DNA from: Egicoccus halophilus
Lineage (GTDB): Bacteria > Actinomycetota > Nitriliruptoria > Nitriliruptorales > Nitriliruptoraceae
Reading direction: 5' to 3'
Assembly (NCBI RefSeq): GCF_004300825.1
Contig: NZ_CP036250.1
Span: forward strand, 1,054,001 to 1,118,000
Length of the DNA: 64,000 nt
Every line of letters begins with the position of its first letter. Position 1 is the first letter of the stretch. This document shows positions 18,296 through 27,932 of the stretch, piece after piece. Position numbers and translations under genes: made by a program. The notes beneath the pieces are model-generated. The model worked only from the letters and a program-made list of their open reading frames with translations. It did not search any database and was not told the origin of the DNA.

Positions 18296-20668
18296 CTACG
18301 ACACCTCGACCTGCGAGTCGAACACCTTGGTGTCGACCCGCAGCGGCTCGCCGGTGATCGTGAACGCGCTGGACACGTCGAGCTCGACGCTGGAGCGCCC
18401 GACGTGGACCTCGACCTCACCCGGCTCGACGACGAAGTCGAACGCCCGGTCGTAGAAGCCGAGCTGGGTGGTGTCGAGGCGGAAGGTCACCGTGGCGCTC
18501 GCCCCCGGCTCGAGGTGCACCCGCGTGAAGCCACGCAGCTCGAGCACCGGCCGGGTCACCGAGGTGCCCCGCGAGCGCGTGTAGCACTGCACGACCTCGT
18601 CGCCAGCGACCTCGCCGGTGTTGCGCACCTGCACGGTGACGCCGACCTCGTCGCCGGCCGCCACCTGCTGCGCGGACAGCTCGCCACCCGACACCTCGAA
18701 GGTGGTGTAGCTCAGGCCGTGACCGAACGGGTAGCGCGGCGAGGACGGCTCGTCGACGTAGTCGCCCTTCCAGTGCGAGCGGCCACCGGAGGTCTTGTGG
18801 CCGTAGTACACCGGGACCTGGCCGACCGAGCGCGGGAAGGACACCGGCAGCTTGCCGCCGGGCGTCACCGCGCCGGTGACGGCCTCCGCGATGGCCGGGC
18901 CGCCCTCCTCGCCGGGAAGCCAGGCCAGCAGCACGGCCCGGCAGTGCTCGTGCAGCCAGGTGCTGCCCGCGGGGCGACCGACGACGAGTACCGCGACGAC
19001 CGGGGTGCCGGTCTCCGCGACGGCCCGCACGAGCTGCTCCTGCACGCCGGGCAGGTCGAGACTCGAGCGGTCGCGGGTCTCGCCCGAGGTCGCGTCCCAG
19101 GTCAGGCCGGCACGGTCACCCACGACCACGACCGCCACGTCGGCGTCGCGTGCGGCGGCGACCGCGTCGGCGAAGCCGTCGGTCGACGGGTCGGTCAGGT
19201 CACAGCCCGGGGTGAAGGTCACCTCGGTGTCGGGCAGCTGCTCGCGCAACGCGTCGAGCACGCTGGTGATCGGCACGGTCTGCGCGTGCAGGTCCATGCC
19301 GTCGGGCATCGGGACCCCGAAGGTGTTGTCCTCCTGCATCTCGCGCAGCGAGTCGATGTGCGACGGGTAGGCGTAGTCGCCGATGAGGTTGCGACTGCTG
19401 TCGGCGTTCGGACCGATCACGGCGATGCGGGCCGTCGACGGCGCCAGCGGCAGCAGCGCGTCGTCGTTCTTGAGCAGCACCAGCGACTGACGGGCGATGT
19501 GGCGGGCCAGCTCGCGCTGTTGCGGCGTGTCGAACGGCTCGGCGGCGTCGCGGTCGACGTAGGGGTGCTCGAACAGGCCGAGCTCGAACTTGAGCTTCAG
19601 CACCCGGCGGACGGCCTCGTCGACGACCGCCTCGTCGAGCAGCCCGGTCGCCAACGCCTGCGCCAGCGGACCGTCGTAGCAGTCGGTGCTGGGCAGCTCG
19701 ACGTCGATGCCGGCCTCGAGCGCCATCGCGGCCGCGGCCGCCTTGTCACCGGCGACCTGGTGGTACTCCCACAGCTGGGCGACCGAGAAGTAGTCGGACA
19801 CCACGATGCCGTCGAAGCCCCACTCGTCGCGCAGGATCGTGGTCAGCAGCTCCCTCGACGCCCCGCACGGCACGCCGTCGAGCTCGTGGTAGCCGTTCAT
19901 CATCGAGCGCAGGCCGGCCTCCTGGACCGCCGCCTCGAACGGGGACAGGAACACCTCGCGTAGCTCGCGCGGCGGGATGTGCGCCGGCGCCCAGTTCATC
20001 CCGCCCTCGGACACGCCGTAGCCGACGAAGTGCTTGCCGGTGGCGGCCACGCCGGTCGGACCCAGCTCGCCCTGCATGCCGCGGACGAACGCCACGCCCA
20101 TGCGGGAGATCAGGTAGGGGTCCTCGCCGTAGGTCTCCTCGAGCCGGCCCCAGCGGGCGTCACGGCACACGTCGAGCACCGGCGCGAGGCCCTGGTGGGC
20201 ACCGCCGGCGCGCATCTGGCGTCGGGCCACGTCGGCGACCGCCGCGGCGAGCTCGGGCTGCCAGGTGCTGGCGATGCCGATGGCCTGCGGGAAGATGGTC
20301 GCCTCCCGGGCCATGAAGCCGGCGCAGTTCTCCTCGTGGACCATCGCCGGGATGCCCAGACGGGTCTCCTCGACGAGGTAGCGCTGGATCTGGTCGGCCA
20401 GGTCGGCGGCCTCGACGGCACCGAGGTCGCTCGCTCCCGAGATACGGGTGATCTGGCCGAGACCGAGGTGGAGCAGCTTCTCGGCGGCGGTGCGCGAGAG
20501 CTGCTTGCCCTCGAGCAGTTGGAACACCCAGGCGCTGCCGAGCTGCGCGCGCTTCTCCTCCGGCGTCATCCGCGCCAGCAGGTCGGCGACGCGCTCGTCG
20601 AGGGGACGGTCAGCGTCCTGGTAGGGCAGCGGGGCCGAGTCGGTCGGCGTCTGCGTGGTCACGGGCAC
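18296..20668 (-). CDS. Glycoside hydrolase family 3 beta-glycosidase
   Basis: A 790-residue protein with the three-domain GH3 layout. It has an N-terminal barrel (residues about 25-330), including KHFVGYGVSEGG and the nucleophile motif GIVVSDYFSV with Asp near 291. An alpha/beta C-domain follows (about 390-640: VLLKNDDALLPL, VIGPNADSS), then a fibronectin III-like C-terminal domain (about 690-780: GHGLSYTTFEVSGGEL). It releases terminal beta-linked sugars from oligosaccharides. No signal peptide is present, so it acts in the cytoplasm on imported substrate. It is the last gene of the LacI-controlled importer operon. Beta-glucosidase or beta-xylosidase activity cannot be separated by eye. Confidence 0.93.
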   Translation of the reverse strand: MPVTTQTPTDSAPLPYQDADRPLDERVADLLARMTPEEKRAQLGSAWVFQLLEGKQLSRTAAEKLLHLGLGQITRISGASDLGAVEAADLADQIQRYLVEETRLGIPAMVHEENCAGFMAREATIFPQAIGIASTWQPELAAAVADVARRQMRAGGAHQGLAPVLDVCRDARWGRLEETYGEDPYLISRMGVAFVRGMQGELGPTGVAATGKHFVGYGVSEGGMNWAPAHIPPRELREVFLSPFEAAVQEAGLRSMMNGYHELDGVPCGASRELLTTILRDEWGFDGIVVSDYFSVAQLWEYHQVAGDKAAAAAMALEAGIDVELPSTDCYDGPLAQALATGLLDEAVVDEAVRRVLKLKFELGLFEHPYVDRDAAEPFDTPQQRELARHIARQSLVLLKNDDALLPLAPSTARIAVIGPNADSSRNLIGDYAYPSHIDSLREMQEDNTFGVPMPDGMDLHAQTVPITSVLDALREQLPDTEVTFTPGCDLTDPSTDGFADAVAAARDADVAVVVVGDRAGLTWDATSGETRDRSSLDLPGVQEQLVRAVAETGTPVVAVLVVGRPAGSTWLHEHCRAVLLAWLPGEEGGPAIAEAVTGAVTPGGKLPVSFPRSVGQVPVYYGHKTSGGRSHWKGDYVDEPSSPRYPFGHGLSYTTFEVSGGELSAQQVAAGDEVGVTVQVRNTGEVAGDEVVQCYTRSRGTSVTRPVLELRGFTRVHLEPGASATVTFRLDTTQLGFYDRAFDFVVEPGEVEVHVGRSSVELDVSSAFTITGEPLRVDTKVFDSQVEVS

Positions 20669-20780
20669 AGCTCCTGGTCACCGCCGGCGGCCGCAAGGCA
20701 TCGGCCGCCGGGCGGGAGGTGGATCGGGGACACGGGTGAGGGGTCAGGCAACCGGACGCGCACCGCGGCGTGGGCGGTGG

Positions 20781-21677
20781 TCAGCCCTTGAGGGCACCGG
20801 CCATGATGCCGCGCGTGATGCGTTCCTGACCCAGCAGGTAGGCGATCACCAACGGCAGCGCCGTCAGCGTGAGCACCGACATCACGACGGGGACGTTGTT
20901 GCCGTACTGGCCCTGGAAGTCCCAGATGGCCAGCGGCAGGGTGCGGTTGGCGCGGCTGGTGGTGAGCACGAACGCGAAGACGAACTCGTTCCACAGCACC
21001 ACGCCGTTGTAGATGGCGACGGTGATCATCCCGGGGCGGGTCAGCGGCAGGACCACCGACCAGAAGCGGCGGACGGGCCCGGCGCCGTCGACCCGCGCGG
21101 CCTCCTCGAGCTCGCCCGGGATGGCCTGCATGAAGCCGGTGAGGATCAGGACCGACACCGGCACGTTGAAGGCGACGTAGGGGCCGATCAGCGCCCAGAT
21201 CGAGTCGTAGATGCCGAGGTCGCGGGTGAGCAGGAAGATCGGGATGAGGGTCACGTGGATGGGGACGATCAGGCCGGCGACGACCAGCGCGAACAGCGGC
21301 GTGCGGAGCTTGAACGGGATCCGGGCGAACACGTACGAGGCCATCGCGCTGACGAGCAGCACCAGGACGACCGAGATGCTCACGACCACGGTGGAGTTGC
21401 GCAGGAAGACGAAGAAGTCGTTCTCGAGCACGAGCCGGAAGTTCTCCAGCGTCGGATCCTGCGGCCAGGCCCACAACGCCTCGGTGAGCAGTTCGAACTG
21501 CCCCTTGAACGAGGTGAGCACGAGGAACGCCAGCGGTCCGCCGGCGATCGCGAGCCACAACAGCGCGAGCGCGACGAGCAGGCCCTTGCCGGCCAGACGC
21601 GTCGGCCGGAGCCGGCGCCGCCGGTCGGGGCCGTCGCCGGAGCGCGTGGCGGTGGACGGTGCGGTGGCGGTGCTCAT
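20781..21677 (-). CDS. Carbohydrate ABC transporter permease, MalG type
   Basis: A 298-residue inner-membrane permease with six hydrophobic segments. The EAA loop that contacts the ATPase reads ELEEAARVDGAGPVRRFW, near residues 190-207. It is the second permease of a CUT1 sugar importer. Its ATG overlaps the upstream permease stop by 4 nt, so the two are translationally coupled. No ATPase gene is in the cluster, so a shared MsiK-like ATPase encoded elsewhere is expected, as known for other actinobacterial sugar importers. Confidence 0.93.
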   Translation of the reverse strand: MSTATAPSTATRSGDGPDRRRRLRPTRLAGKGLLVALALLWLAIAGGPLAFLVLTSFKGQFELLTEALWAWPQDPTLENFRLVLENDFFVFLRNSTVVVSISVVLVLLVSAMASYVFARIPFKLRTPLFALVVAGLIVPIHVTLIPIFLLTRDLGIYDSIWALIGPYVAFNVPVSVLILTGFMQAIPGELEEAARVDGAGPVRRFWSVVLPLTRPGMITVAIYNGVVLWNEFVFAFVLTTSRANRTLPLAIWDFQGQYGNNVPVVMSVLTLTALPLVIAYLLGQERITRGIMAGALKG

Positions 21678-22663
21678 CCTCGCTCCTCTGCCTTGCGCCG
21701 CTGGGTGCGCCAGGCCATGAAGATCAACGACGCGACCAGCACGGTCAGGAACAGCGCGGAGGCGATCGTCGAGCCGTAGCCGACCTGGTTGGCCCGGAAC
21801 GCCGAGCGGAACATGTAGGTGGCCATCAGTTCGGTCGCGTTGACCGGTCCACCCTGGGTCATCACCCAGACGATGTCGAAGTACTTCAGCGAACCGATGA
21901 TCGACAGGGTGACGGCGACACCGATCACGGGCTTGAGGGCGGGCAGTGCCACCCGGAAGAAGTACTGGCGCTCCGTGGCACCGTCGATCAGGGCCGCACC
22001 GCGCAGGTCCTCGGAGAGGTCCCCGAGTGCCGCCGCGAACAGGATCATGTAGAACGGCACGAACTGCCAGATGACCACCACGATGACGGCGAACAGGGCC
22101 GTCTCGGGCTCGCCGAGCCACGCGCGGGTGAGGTTGCCGAGACCGACGGCCTCCAGCCCGCGGTTGAGCATGCCGAAGTTGGGGTTGTAGACGTTGGTGA
22201 ACAGCACCCCGATGGCGACCGTGGACAGCAGCATCGGGATGAACCAGACCGCCTGGAGGATCTTGCCGAGCCGGTTGTGCAACCGGTCGAGCAGGACGGC
22301 CAACGCCATCGAGATCGGGATCTGGATCCCGATCGAGAGCACGATCAGCAGGACGTTGTTCCGGAAGGCGAGCCAGAACACCGGGTCGTTGGCGAGCCGG
22401 CTCCAGTTCTCCATGCCGACGAAGTCCCGGACGGGGCTGACGCCGTTCCAGGAGAAGAAGCTGAGCTGGACCGTCTGCCCGATGGGCCAGAGCAGGTAGA
22501 CCGCGATGAACAGCATCGCGGGTGCCAGGAACGCCGGGACGATCAGGCGTTCGGCGTCCATCCAGCGCCGTCGGCGGGAGCCCGACCCCGGCGGAGGACG
22601 CAGTGCGTCCTCCGCCGGGGCGTCGGCACTCACCGCCGGTGTGGTCGGTTGCCGCACCGGCAT
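21674..22663 (-). CDS. Carbohydrate ABC transporter permease, MalF type
   Basis: A 329-residue permease with six hydrophobic segments after a 35-residue cytoplasmic Arg/Pro-rich tail. The EAA loop is DLRGAALIDGATERQYFF, near residues 216-233. It pairs with the MalG-type permease to form the CUT1 channel. It starts 4 nt after the solute-binding-protein stop and ends in an ATGA overlap with the next permease, so the operon order is binding protein, MalF, MalG, GH3. Confidence 0.93.
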   Translation of the reverse strand: MPVRQPTTPAVSADAPAEDALRPPPGSGSRRRRWMDAERLIVPAFLAPAMLFIAVYLLWPIGQTVQLSFFSWNGVSPVRDFVGMENWSRLANDPVFWLAFRNNVLLIVLSIGIQIPISMALAVLLDRLHNRLGKILQAVWFIPMLLSTVAIGVLFTNVYNPNFGMLNRGLEAVGLGNLTRAWLGEPETALFAVIVVVIWQFVPFYMILFAAALGDLSEDLRGAALIDGATERQYFFRVALPALKPVIGVAVTLSIIGSLKYFDIVWVMTQGGPVNATELMATYMFRSAFRANQVGYGSTIASALFLTVLVASLIFMAWRTQRRKAEERG

Positions 22664-22667
22664 GGTG

Positions 22668-24014
22668 TCACTCCCCGAAGTACTGGACCGCGGCGGCCTC
22701 CATCTGTGCGGCGGCCTCCTCGGGCGTGATGCTGAGGGCGAACAGCGCCTGGGTGGTGCTCAGGTGCACGTCGGCGAGCTCCGGCGGCAGGAACTGGTCG
22801 TACCAGAGCTGCACGCTGTCGGCCTGCTCGAGGATCGAGAACACCTCGGCCGTGACCTCGTCCTCGGCCTCGAAGCCCTCGACCGGCGGGATGCGCCCGT
22901 TGTCGACGCGGGCCTCGACCGACTCGTCGTCGATCAGGTACTGGATGACCTCGAACGCCTCGTCCTGCAGTTCGCAGTTGCTCGACACGTGGTAGAAGTT
23001 GTCGCCGATGGTGCCGACGACGTTGGTCGGGTCACCGTCGCCCTCCTCGATGGCGGGGAAGGTGGTGACGCCGATGTTCTCCTCGAAGAACTGCTCGTTC
23101 TCGCCCCGGAAGATGTTGATGTTCCAGTTGCCCATCAACTCCATGGCGGCGTTGCCGGCGTAGATCAGCTGCCGCGACTCGCCGGCGTCCCAGTCCATGC
23201 CGTTGAAGCCGGAGGCGAAGGCGTCGCGCTCGACGAGCTCCTGCAGGCGCTCACCGGCCTCGATGAACACCGGGTCCTCGAACGATCCGCCGGTGCGGTT
23301 GGCGGCGGCGGCGAAGGTGTCGGGACCGCCGAGCCGGTCGGCGATGTACATGTAGTACATCGAGCCGGTCCAGGGCGCCTGGTTCGCCAGCGCGAACGGG
23401 GCGATCCCGGCCTCGTTGAACGCGTCGACGACCTCGAGCAGCTCGTCCCAGTCCTGCGGCGGCTCGAGCCCCTGCTCCTCGAACAGCGAGCGGTTGTACC
23501 AGACCAGCGCGGCGGCGCTGTTCTCGACCGGCACACCGTAGACCCGGTCGTCGATCTCCACGACCGACCAGGCCGCGTCGACGAAGCGGTCGCGGTAGCC
23601 GTCCTGCTCGACGTAGTCGGTGAGGTCGACGACCTGGCCGGCGTCGACGTACTCGGCCAGCGTGCCACCGCCCCAGGACGGGAAGATGCACGGCGCCTCG
23701 TTGGCACCCACCGCGACGCGGATCTGGGTCTTGTAGCTGTCGTTCTCGATCGCGGTGACGTCGACGTCCACGCCCGGGTTGTCGGCCTCGTAGCGGGCGA
23801 CGGCGTCGTCGATCAGCGCCTGGTCGGCGACCTCGGTCTGGATGTGCCAGAGCGAGATCGTGCCCTCGGCGTCGCCGTCGGTCCCCGCGGCCTGCTCGTC
23901 GCCGTCGGTGGTCGCGCCGTCGGGCGCGACCTGCTCGTCGCCTCCGCCGCAGGCGGTGGCCGCCAGGGCCATCGCCATCGCGACCGCGGCGCCTCTCCTC
24001 GTGTGGTGTCTCAC
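22668..24014 (-). CDS. Carbohydrate ABC transporter solute-binding lipoprotein
   Basis: A 448-residue lipoprotein starting at GTG 24014, with GGGAGAGGGAAC upstream. Residues 1-22 are a lipoprotein signal with lipobox ALAATAC, lipid-modified Cys22, followed by an acidic, Thr/Gly-rich linker. The mature part is an SBP_bac_1/8-type fold (ISLWHIQTE near the start, GVPVENSAAALVWYN mid-way), as in cellobiose, xylobiose and maltose binding proteins. It delivers an oligosaccharide to the two permeases encoded just downstream. The LacI-type operator lies 65-84 nt upstream of the start, so it is the first gene of the regulated transcript. Confidence 0.93.
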   Translation of the reverse strand: MRHHTRRGAAVAMAMALAATACGGGDEQVAPDGATTDGDEQAAGTDGDAEGTISLWHIQTEVADQALIDDAVARYEADNPGVDVDVTAIENDSYKTQIRVAVGANEAPCIFPSWGGGTLAEYVDAGQVVDLTDYVEQDGYRDRFVDAAWSVVEIDDRVYGVPVENSAAALVWYNRSLFEEQGLEPPQDWDELLEVVDAFNEAGIAPFALANQAPWTGSMYYMYIADRLGGPDTFAAAANRTGGSFEDPVFIEAGERLQELVERDAFASGFNGMDWDAGESRQLIYAGNAAMELMGNWNINIFRGENEQFFEENIGVTTFPAIEEGDGDPTNVVGTIGDNFYHVSSNCELQDEAFEVIQYLIDDESVEARVDNGRIPPVEGFEAEDEVTAEVFSILEQADSVQLWYDQFLPPELADVHLSTTQALFALSITPEEAAAQMEAAAVQYFGE

Positions 24015-24078
24015 CGGTGTTCCCTCTCCCCAGTGGATCGATGGATGGATTGCGGTGGTGCTGCCGGACCGTCCGGCA

Positions 24079-24098
24079 TCGTTGTCGAGAACGTTTTC
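24079..24098 (-). promoter_or_regulatory. LacI-type operator upstream of the sugar importer operon
   Basis: The 18-bp sequence TCGTTGTCGAGAACGTTT (24079-24096) recurs exactly upstream of the lacI gene at 25355. Within it, GAGAACGTTTTC (24087-24098) is a near-palindrome with a central AACGTT, the form of GalR/LacI operators with a central CpG. Its position 65-84 nt before the binding-protein start suits a repressor site. Confidence 0.75.
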
Positions 24099-24204
24099 AT
24101 GACGTTCACGGGTCCCCGTTCGTTGCTCGGTCGTGGCGGCCCTTTCGGTTCCCGGCGGCTGTCGCTGGCACGCGCCGTTCCCGGCGGGCGCGCCACGAAC
24201 ACCG

Positions 24205-25227
24205 TCAGTCGAGCGAGACCGCGCGGGTCGAGGCGCGTTCCACGAGCTCGGTCGGCAGCGTGAGCTGGACCGGGGCACGGGTCGGGTCCTCGATCTGCGC
24301 GAACAACAGCTTGGTGGCCTCGTAGCCCATCTGTTGGACGGACTGGTCGACCGTGGTCAGTGGTGGATCCGTCAGCGCGGCCTCGGGCAGGTTGTCGAAG
24401 CCGATCACCGACAGTTCGTCAGGCACCCGCAGGCCCCGCTCACGTGCCGCGAGCAGGGCGGCGATCGCCGACTCGTCGTTGGCGGCGAAGATCGCCGTCG
24501 GCGGCTCGGGCAGGTCCAGCAGGTCGGTGGCACAGGTGAGCGCGACCTCGCGCGTGTAGTCACCGATGCGCACCAGGGTCTCGTCGAGGGCGAGTCCGGC
24601 CGACTCGAGCCCGTCGACGTACCCCGCGTGACGGCGCTGCGCACTCTCCAGGTCGGGCCGGCCACCGATGAAGCCGATGCGCTGGTGGCCGAGCTTGGTG
24701 AGGTGGTCCATCGCGATGCGGGCGCCGTCGTAGTTGTTCGAGGCGATGGCCGGCAGCCCCTTGGCGCCGATGTGCGGGTCGATGGCGACGATCGGGGAGT
24801 CGGTCGTGATCTCCATCACCGTCGGGGTCACCAGGATGGTGCCGTCGGTCAGGGAGCCGTTGAGACGCGCCACGAGGCGACGTTCCCAGCCGGGGTGCTC
24901 GTAGGTGGTGTGTCCACCGGCCGAGTACACGATCAGGTCGTACTCCGACGCGTGGATCGCCCGCGCCGCGCCCTTGAGCAGCTCGGTGCTGAAGGGCTCG
25001 AGGTCCATGATGATGACCCCGATGACGTTGGTCCGCCGGCTGCGCATGCTGCGGGCGACGAGGCTGCCCTCGTAGCCAAGCTCCTCGATCACCGTGCGCA
25101 CGTGCTCGACGGTCTTGGCCGCGACGCCGTAGCGGTTGTTCATCACGCGCGAGACCGTGGCGACGGACACGCCGGCGGCTTCCGCCACGTCGGTGATCGT
25201 CACCGTCCTGCGCGTGGTGTTCGCCAC
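24205..25227 (-). CDS. LacI/GalR-family transcriptional repressor
   Basis: A 340-residue regulator starting at GTG 25227, which is preceded by GGGAGGGACAG. The N-terminal HTH and hinge helix read [20 protein letters not shown] and [10 protein letters not shown]. The periplasmic-binding-protein-like effector domain covers residues about 60-335 ([46 protein letters not shown]). It lies directly upstream of the sugar importer and GH3 genes on the same strand. The shared 18-bp site in front of both transcripts supports control of the importer operon and autoregulation, relieved by an oligosaccharide ligand. That regulation is inference. Confidence 0.92.
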   Translation of the reverse strand: MANTTRRTVTITDVAEAAGVSVATVSRVMNNRYGVAAKTVEHVRTVIEELGYEGSLVARSMRSRRTNVIGVIIMDLEPFSTELLKGAARAIHASEYDLIVYSAGGHTTYEHPGWERRLVARLNGSLTDGTILVTPTVMEITTDSPIVAIDPHIGAKGLPAIASNNYDGARIAMDHLTKLGHQRIGFIGGRPDLESAQRRHAGYVDGLESAGLALDETLVRIGDYTREVALTCATDLLDLPEPPTAIFAANDESAIAALLAARERGLRVPDELSVIGFDNLPEAALTDPPLTTVDQSVQQMGYEATKLLFAQIEDPTRAPVQLTLPTELVERASTRAVSLD

Positions 25228-25354
25228 CTGTCCCTCCCGGTGCGGCGCTCGGCCGCGGATCCCTGCCGCCTCCTCCCGGTGGGCGACACCGTTCCCCACT
25301 CCTCCCCGGGGACCGCCAGGTCCGCGGAATCTCGCGGACCAGTGGTCCGAGAAA

Positions 25355-25372
25355 TCGTTGTCGAGAACGTTT
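25355..25372 (-). promoter_or_regulatory. LacI-type operator upstream of lacI
   Basis: An exact second copy of TCGTTGTCGAGAACGTTT, about 130 nt before the repressor start codon. The sequence after it (TTACACACG) differs from the other copy, so the conserved block is the 18 bp itself. It lies in the 25228-25599 interval, which otherwise holds no gene, and probably mediates autoregulation. Confidence 0.7.
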
Positions 25373-25599
25373 ACACACGCTACGGGACCTCCGGCGCCGT
25401 TGTCAACGGCTTCGCGCTGGGAAGTGCGGCGGCAGGCCCGGACGGCACCGAACGGGTCCGTGGTCACACCGGACCCGCCGGCTGCGGGCCCGCGCCGGGT
25501 GCGCAACCGGCCTCGGACGTCGCGAGGAGTTCGCGCGCCAGAAACGGGCCGGCAACGCGCCCCCGGCAGGCTGCGCCCGCAGCAGTCGAGGAGGTGACG

Positions 25600-26202
25600 T
25601 TGACGATCTGCATCCGGGCAGCCGATCCGCGTCGGGACGCGGCACCCGTCCAGCGCATCTACGCCGAGGCGGTGGTGAGCTCACCAGCGACGTTCGAGCT
25701 GTCGCCGCCGACGGTGGCCACGATGTGGCAGCGCATCGAGGACGCCCAACGCGAGCACCGCTTCCTGGTCGCCACCCGGGACGGGGCCTGCCTCGGGTTC
25801 GCCACGTCGGGAGCGCACCGAGCGCGGGCGGGCTACCGCGGCGCGGTCGAGACCTCGGTGTACGTCACGGCCGACGCACGGCGCGGCGGGGTCGGGATCG
25901 CGCTGTACCGGGCGCTGCTGCGCGAGCTGCTGGACCTGGGTTTCCGCCGGGCACTCGCGAGCGTGACCCTGCCCAACGAGCCCGCCGTGCGGCTGCACGA
26001 GACGCTCGGTTTCGCGCACGTCGGGGTCTTCACGGCCGTGGGCTTCAAGCTCGGTGCCTGGCACGACGTCAGCTGGTGGCAACGCCCGCTCGAGCTCACG
26101 ACGGCCGTGCCACGCCCCGCCGCCACGCCGGACGGTGCGGGCGAACGGGCGCCGAGGACCGGCCCCGGGTTCGCGGGGGTGGAGTCCGCGGCACTGCCCT
26201 GA
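25600..26202 (+). CDS. GNAT-family N-acetyltransferase (phosphinothricin/methionine sulfoximine acetyltransferase type)
   Basis: A 200-residue protein. TTG 25600 is chosen as start because GAGGAGG lies 5 nt before it; GTG 25594 is in frame but overlaps that site. The acetyl-CoA-binding motif A reads VYVTADARRGGVGIALYRAL (residues about 84-103), preceded by the PAT-like YRGAVETSVYV. GFAHVGVFTAVGFKLGAWHDVSWW is a C-terminal signature also seen in Pat/MnaT enzymes. It likely acetylates an amino-acid-like amine such as L-methionine sulfoximine. The last 35 residues are Pro/Ala/Gly-rich and probably disordered. It is divergent from lacI and has its own promoter. Confidence 0.85.
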   Translation: MTICIRAADPRRDAAPVQRIYAEAVVSSPATFELSPPTVATMWQRIEDAQREHRFLVATRDGACLGFATSGAHRARAGYRGAVETSVYVTADARRGGVGIALYRALLRELLDLGFRRALASVTLPNEPAVRLHETLGFAHVGVFTAVGFKLGAWHDVSWWQRPLELTTAVPRPAATPDGAGERAPRTGPGFAGVESAALP

Positions 26203-26288
26203 CGCCGAGCGTCACGAGCGTCGCCGAGCCGCTGCCGCGGGGCTGCCGTGCGGTCGGGCCGCGGACCGATGGGCCGCAGGTCGCGAGC

Positions 26289-26850
26289 TCATCCGAGCGT
26301 CGACGCGGTGGGCCGCAGCACCTCGGCGGTCGAGACCACCGCGGCGAACTCGTCGTGCAGGTTCGCAGCCGTCACCCGCCGGATCGTCTCGGCCGGCACC
26401 ACCTCGCCGTCGGGCCCTCGACGGTCGAACGCCACGGTGGCGTCGAGGACGAACCGGACGGCGTAGCCGAGGTTGCCGGCCATGCGCGCCGTGGTCTCGC
26501 AGCAGTGGTTGGTCGAGATGCCGCACACGGTGACGGCGTCGATGCCGCGCTCGCGCAACCAGGTGTCGAGGTCCGGCTCACCGTAGAAACTCGAGTTCAC
26601 GGTCTTGGTCACCAGCAGGTCGGCGTCGCCGGCGACGGTCTCGAGCAGGTCATTGCCGGGTCCGGCCCGGACGGAGCGGGGAGTCGGGCAGGACCGAGTC
26701 GTGCCGGACGAGCACGATCGGCGCACCACGCTCGCGCCAGGCGGCGAGCAGGGCGGCGATGTTGGACTCGGCGTCGACGTCGTCGCGGCGCCCCCAGGCC
26801 GGATCGGCGAACCCGCGCTGGACATCGATGACGATCAGGGCGTCGGACAT
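26289..26850 (-). pseudogene. Isochorismatase-family cysteine hydrolase, split by a frameshift
   Basis: Two minus-strand frames together make a full isochorismatase or nicotinamidase-like protein of about 186 residues. The first, from ATG 26850, gives MSDALIVIDVQRGFADPAWG with the catalytic Asp and reads to SPLRPGRTRQ before a stop at 26650. The second frame resumes as PGNDLLETV and carries the catalytic Lys (LVTKTVNSSFYG) and Cys (CGISTNHCCETTARMAG), ending at 26289. Joining them near 26661 as SPLRPGRPGNDLLE restores the usual family sequence if one base (A on the minus strand) is removed. Both halves keep every catalytic residue, so this is either a very recent mutation or an assembly or base-call error. 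Confidence 0.85.
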
Positions 26851-26990
26851 GGCACGGCTCCTGCACGGCGAGCGGTGGACGGCGAGGACGCAGCGTCGCG
26901 GGTCGCGCCCGCCACGACCACCGGCAGTGCCGCCAGGTTGCGCAAGCTCGCTGCCAGTCGGTGCCTCACGTCGGCAGGCGTGTCTCCGCC

Positions 26991-27057
26991 GTCGCGGCCT
27001 CGTCTCGTCCGTCGCGGCCTCGTCTCGTCCGTCGTGGCCTCGTCTCGTCCGTCGTGG
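26991..27057. repeat. 20-bp tandem repeat abutting the thiD stop codon
   Basis: Units of 20 nt (26991-27010, 27011-27030, 27031-27050) and a 7-nt partial copy end exactly at the thiD stop triplet (27058-27060). Each reads GTCGCGGCCTCGTCTCGTCC, with a single C-to-T change in the last units. On the thiD strand the array follows the stop immediately. Confidence 0.9.
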
Positions 27058-27932
27058 TCAGCCCGCGACCGTGATGCCGAGGTGGTCCAGCGGTCCGGGG
27101 CCGCCACCCAGACGCCAGCCGGCGGCCCGCTGCAGACAGGTGGTGACGTAGTCCTTGGCGGCGGCCACCGCGTCGGCCGGGGCGTCGCCGCGGGCGAGTC
27201 CGGCGGCGGTCGCCGCGGCGAACGTGCAGCCCGTGCCGTGGACGTTGGGCGTGTCGATCCGGGCGGCGTCGAGCAGGTGCTCCTCGCCGTCGGCCAGGAC
27301 CACGTCGACGGCCCGGGGACCGTCGAGGTGGCCGCCCTTGACGACCACGACCCGGGTGCCGGTGCCGGCCAGGTCGCGGGCGGCGGCCCGGGCGTCGTCG
27401 AGCCCGGTGATGCGGCGGCCGGTGAGGACCTCCGCCTCGGGGACGTTGGGCGTGACCACGCTCGCGAGCGGCAGGAGCCGTTCGACGTAGGCGGCCACCG
27501 CGGCCGGCTCGAGCAGCCGGTGCCCGGTGGCCGACACGAGCACCGGGTCGACGACGAGTTGTGGCAGTCGGCCGTCCGCGGCGGCGTCGGCGACCAGCCC
27601 GACGAGCTCGGTCGTGGCGAGCATGCCGGTCTTGACCGCCACGACGGGCAGGTCGTCGAGGACCGCCGCGAGTTGCCGCTCGACGCTGGCGGTCGGGATG
27701 ACGTGCACGTCGCTGACGCCGCAGGTGTTCTGGGCGGTGACGGCCGTGACCACCGTGGTGCCGAAGCAACCGAACGCGGCGAAGGCACGCAGGTCGGCCT
27801 GCAGGCCGGCGCCGCCCCCGGAGTCCGACCCGGCGATGCTGAGCGTGACCGGAGGGGTGGGCGTCGGGGACGCATCGAGCGGGGTGGGCGTCGGGGACGC
27901 ATCGAGCGGGGTGGGCGTCGGGGACGAGTCCG

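Noticed and set aside
18296-25227. A horizontally acquired sugar-utilisation island
   Set aside because: GC content and codon use look the same as the surroundings, and no integrase, tRNA target or direct flanking repeats were seen.
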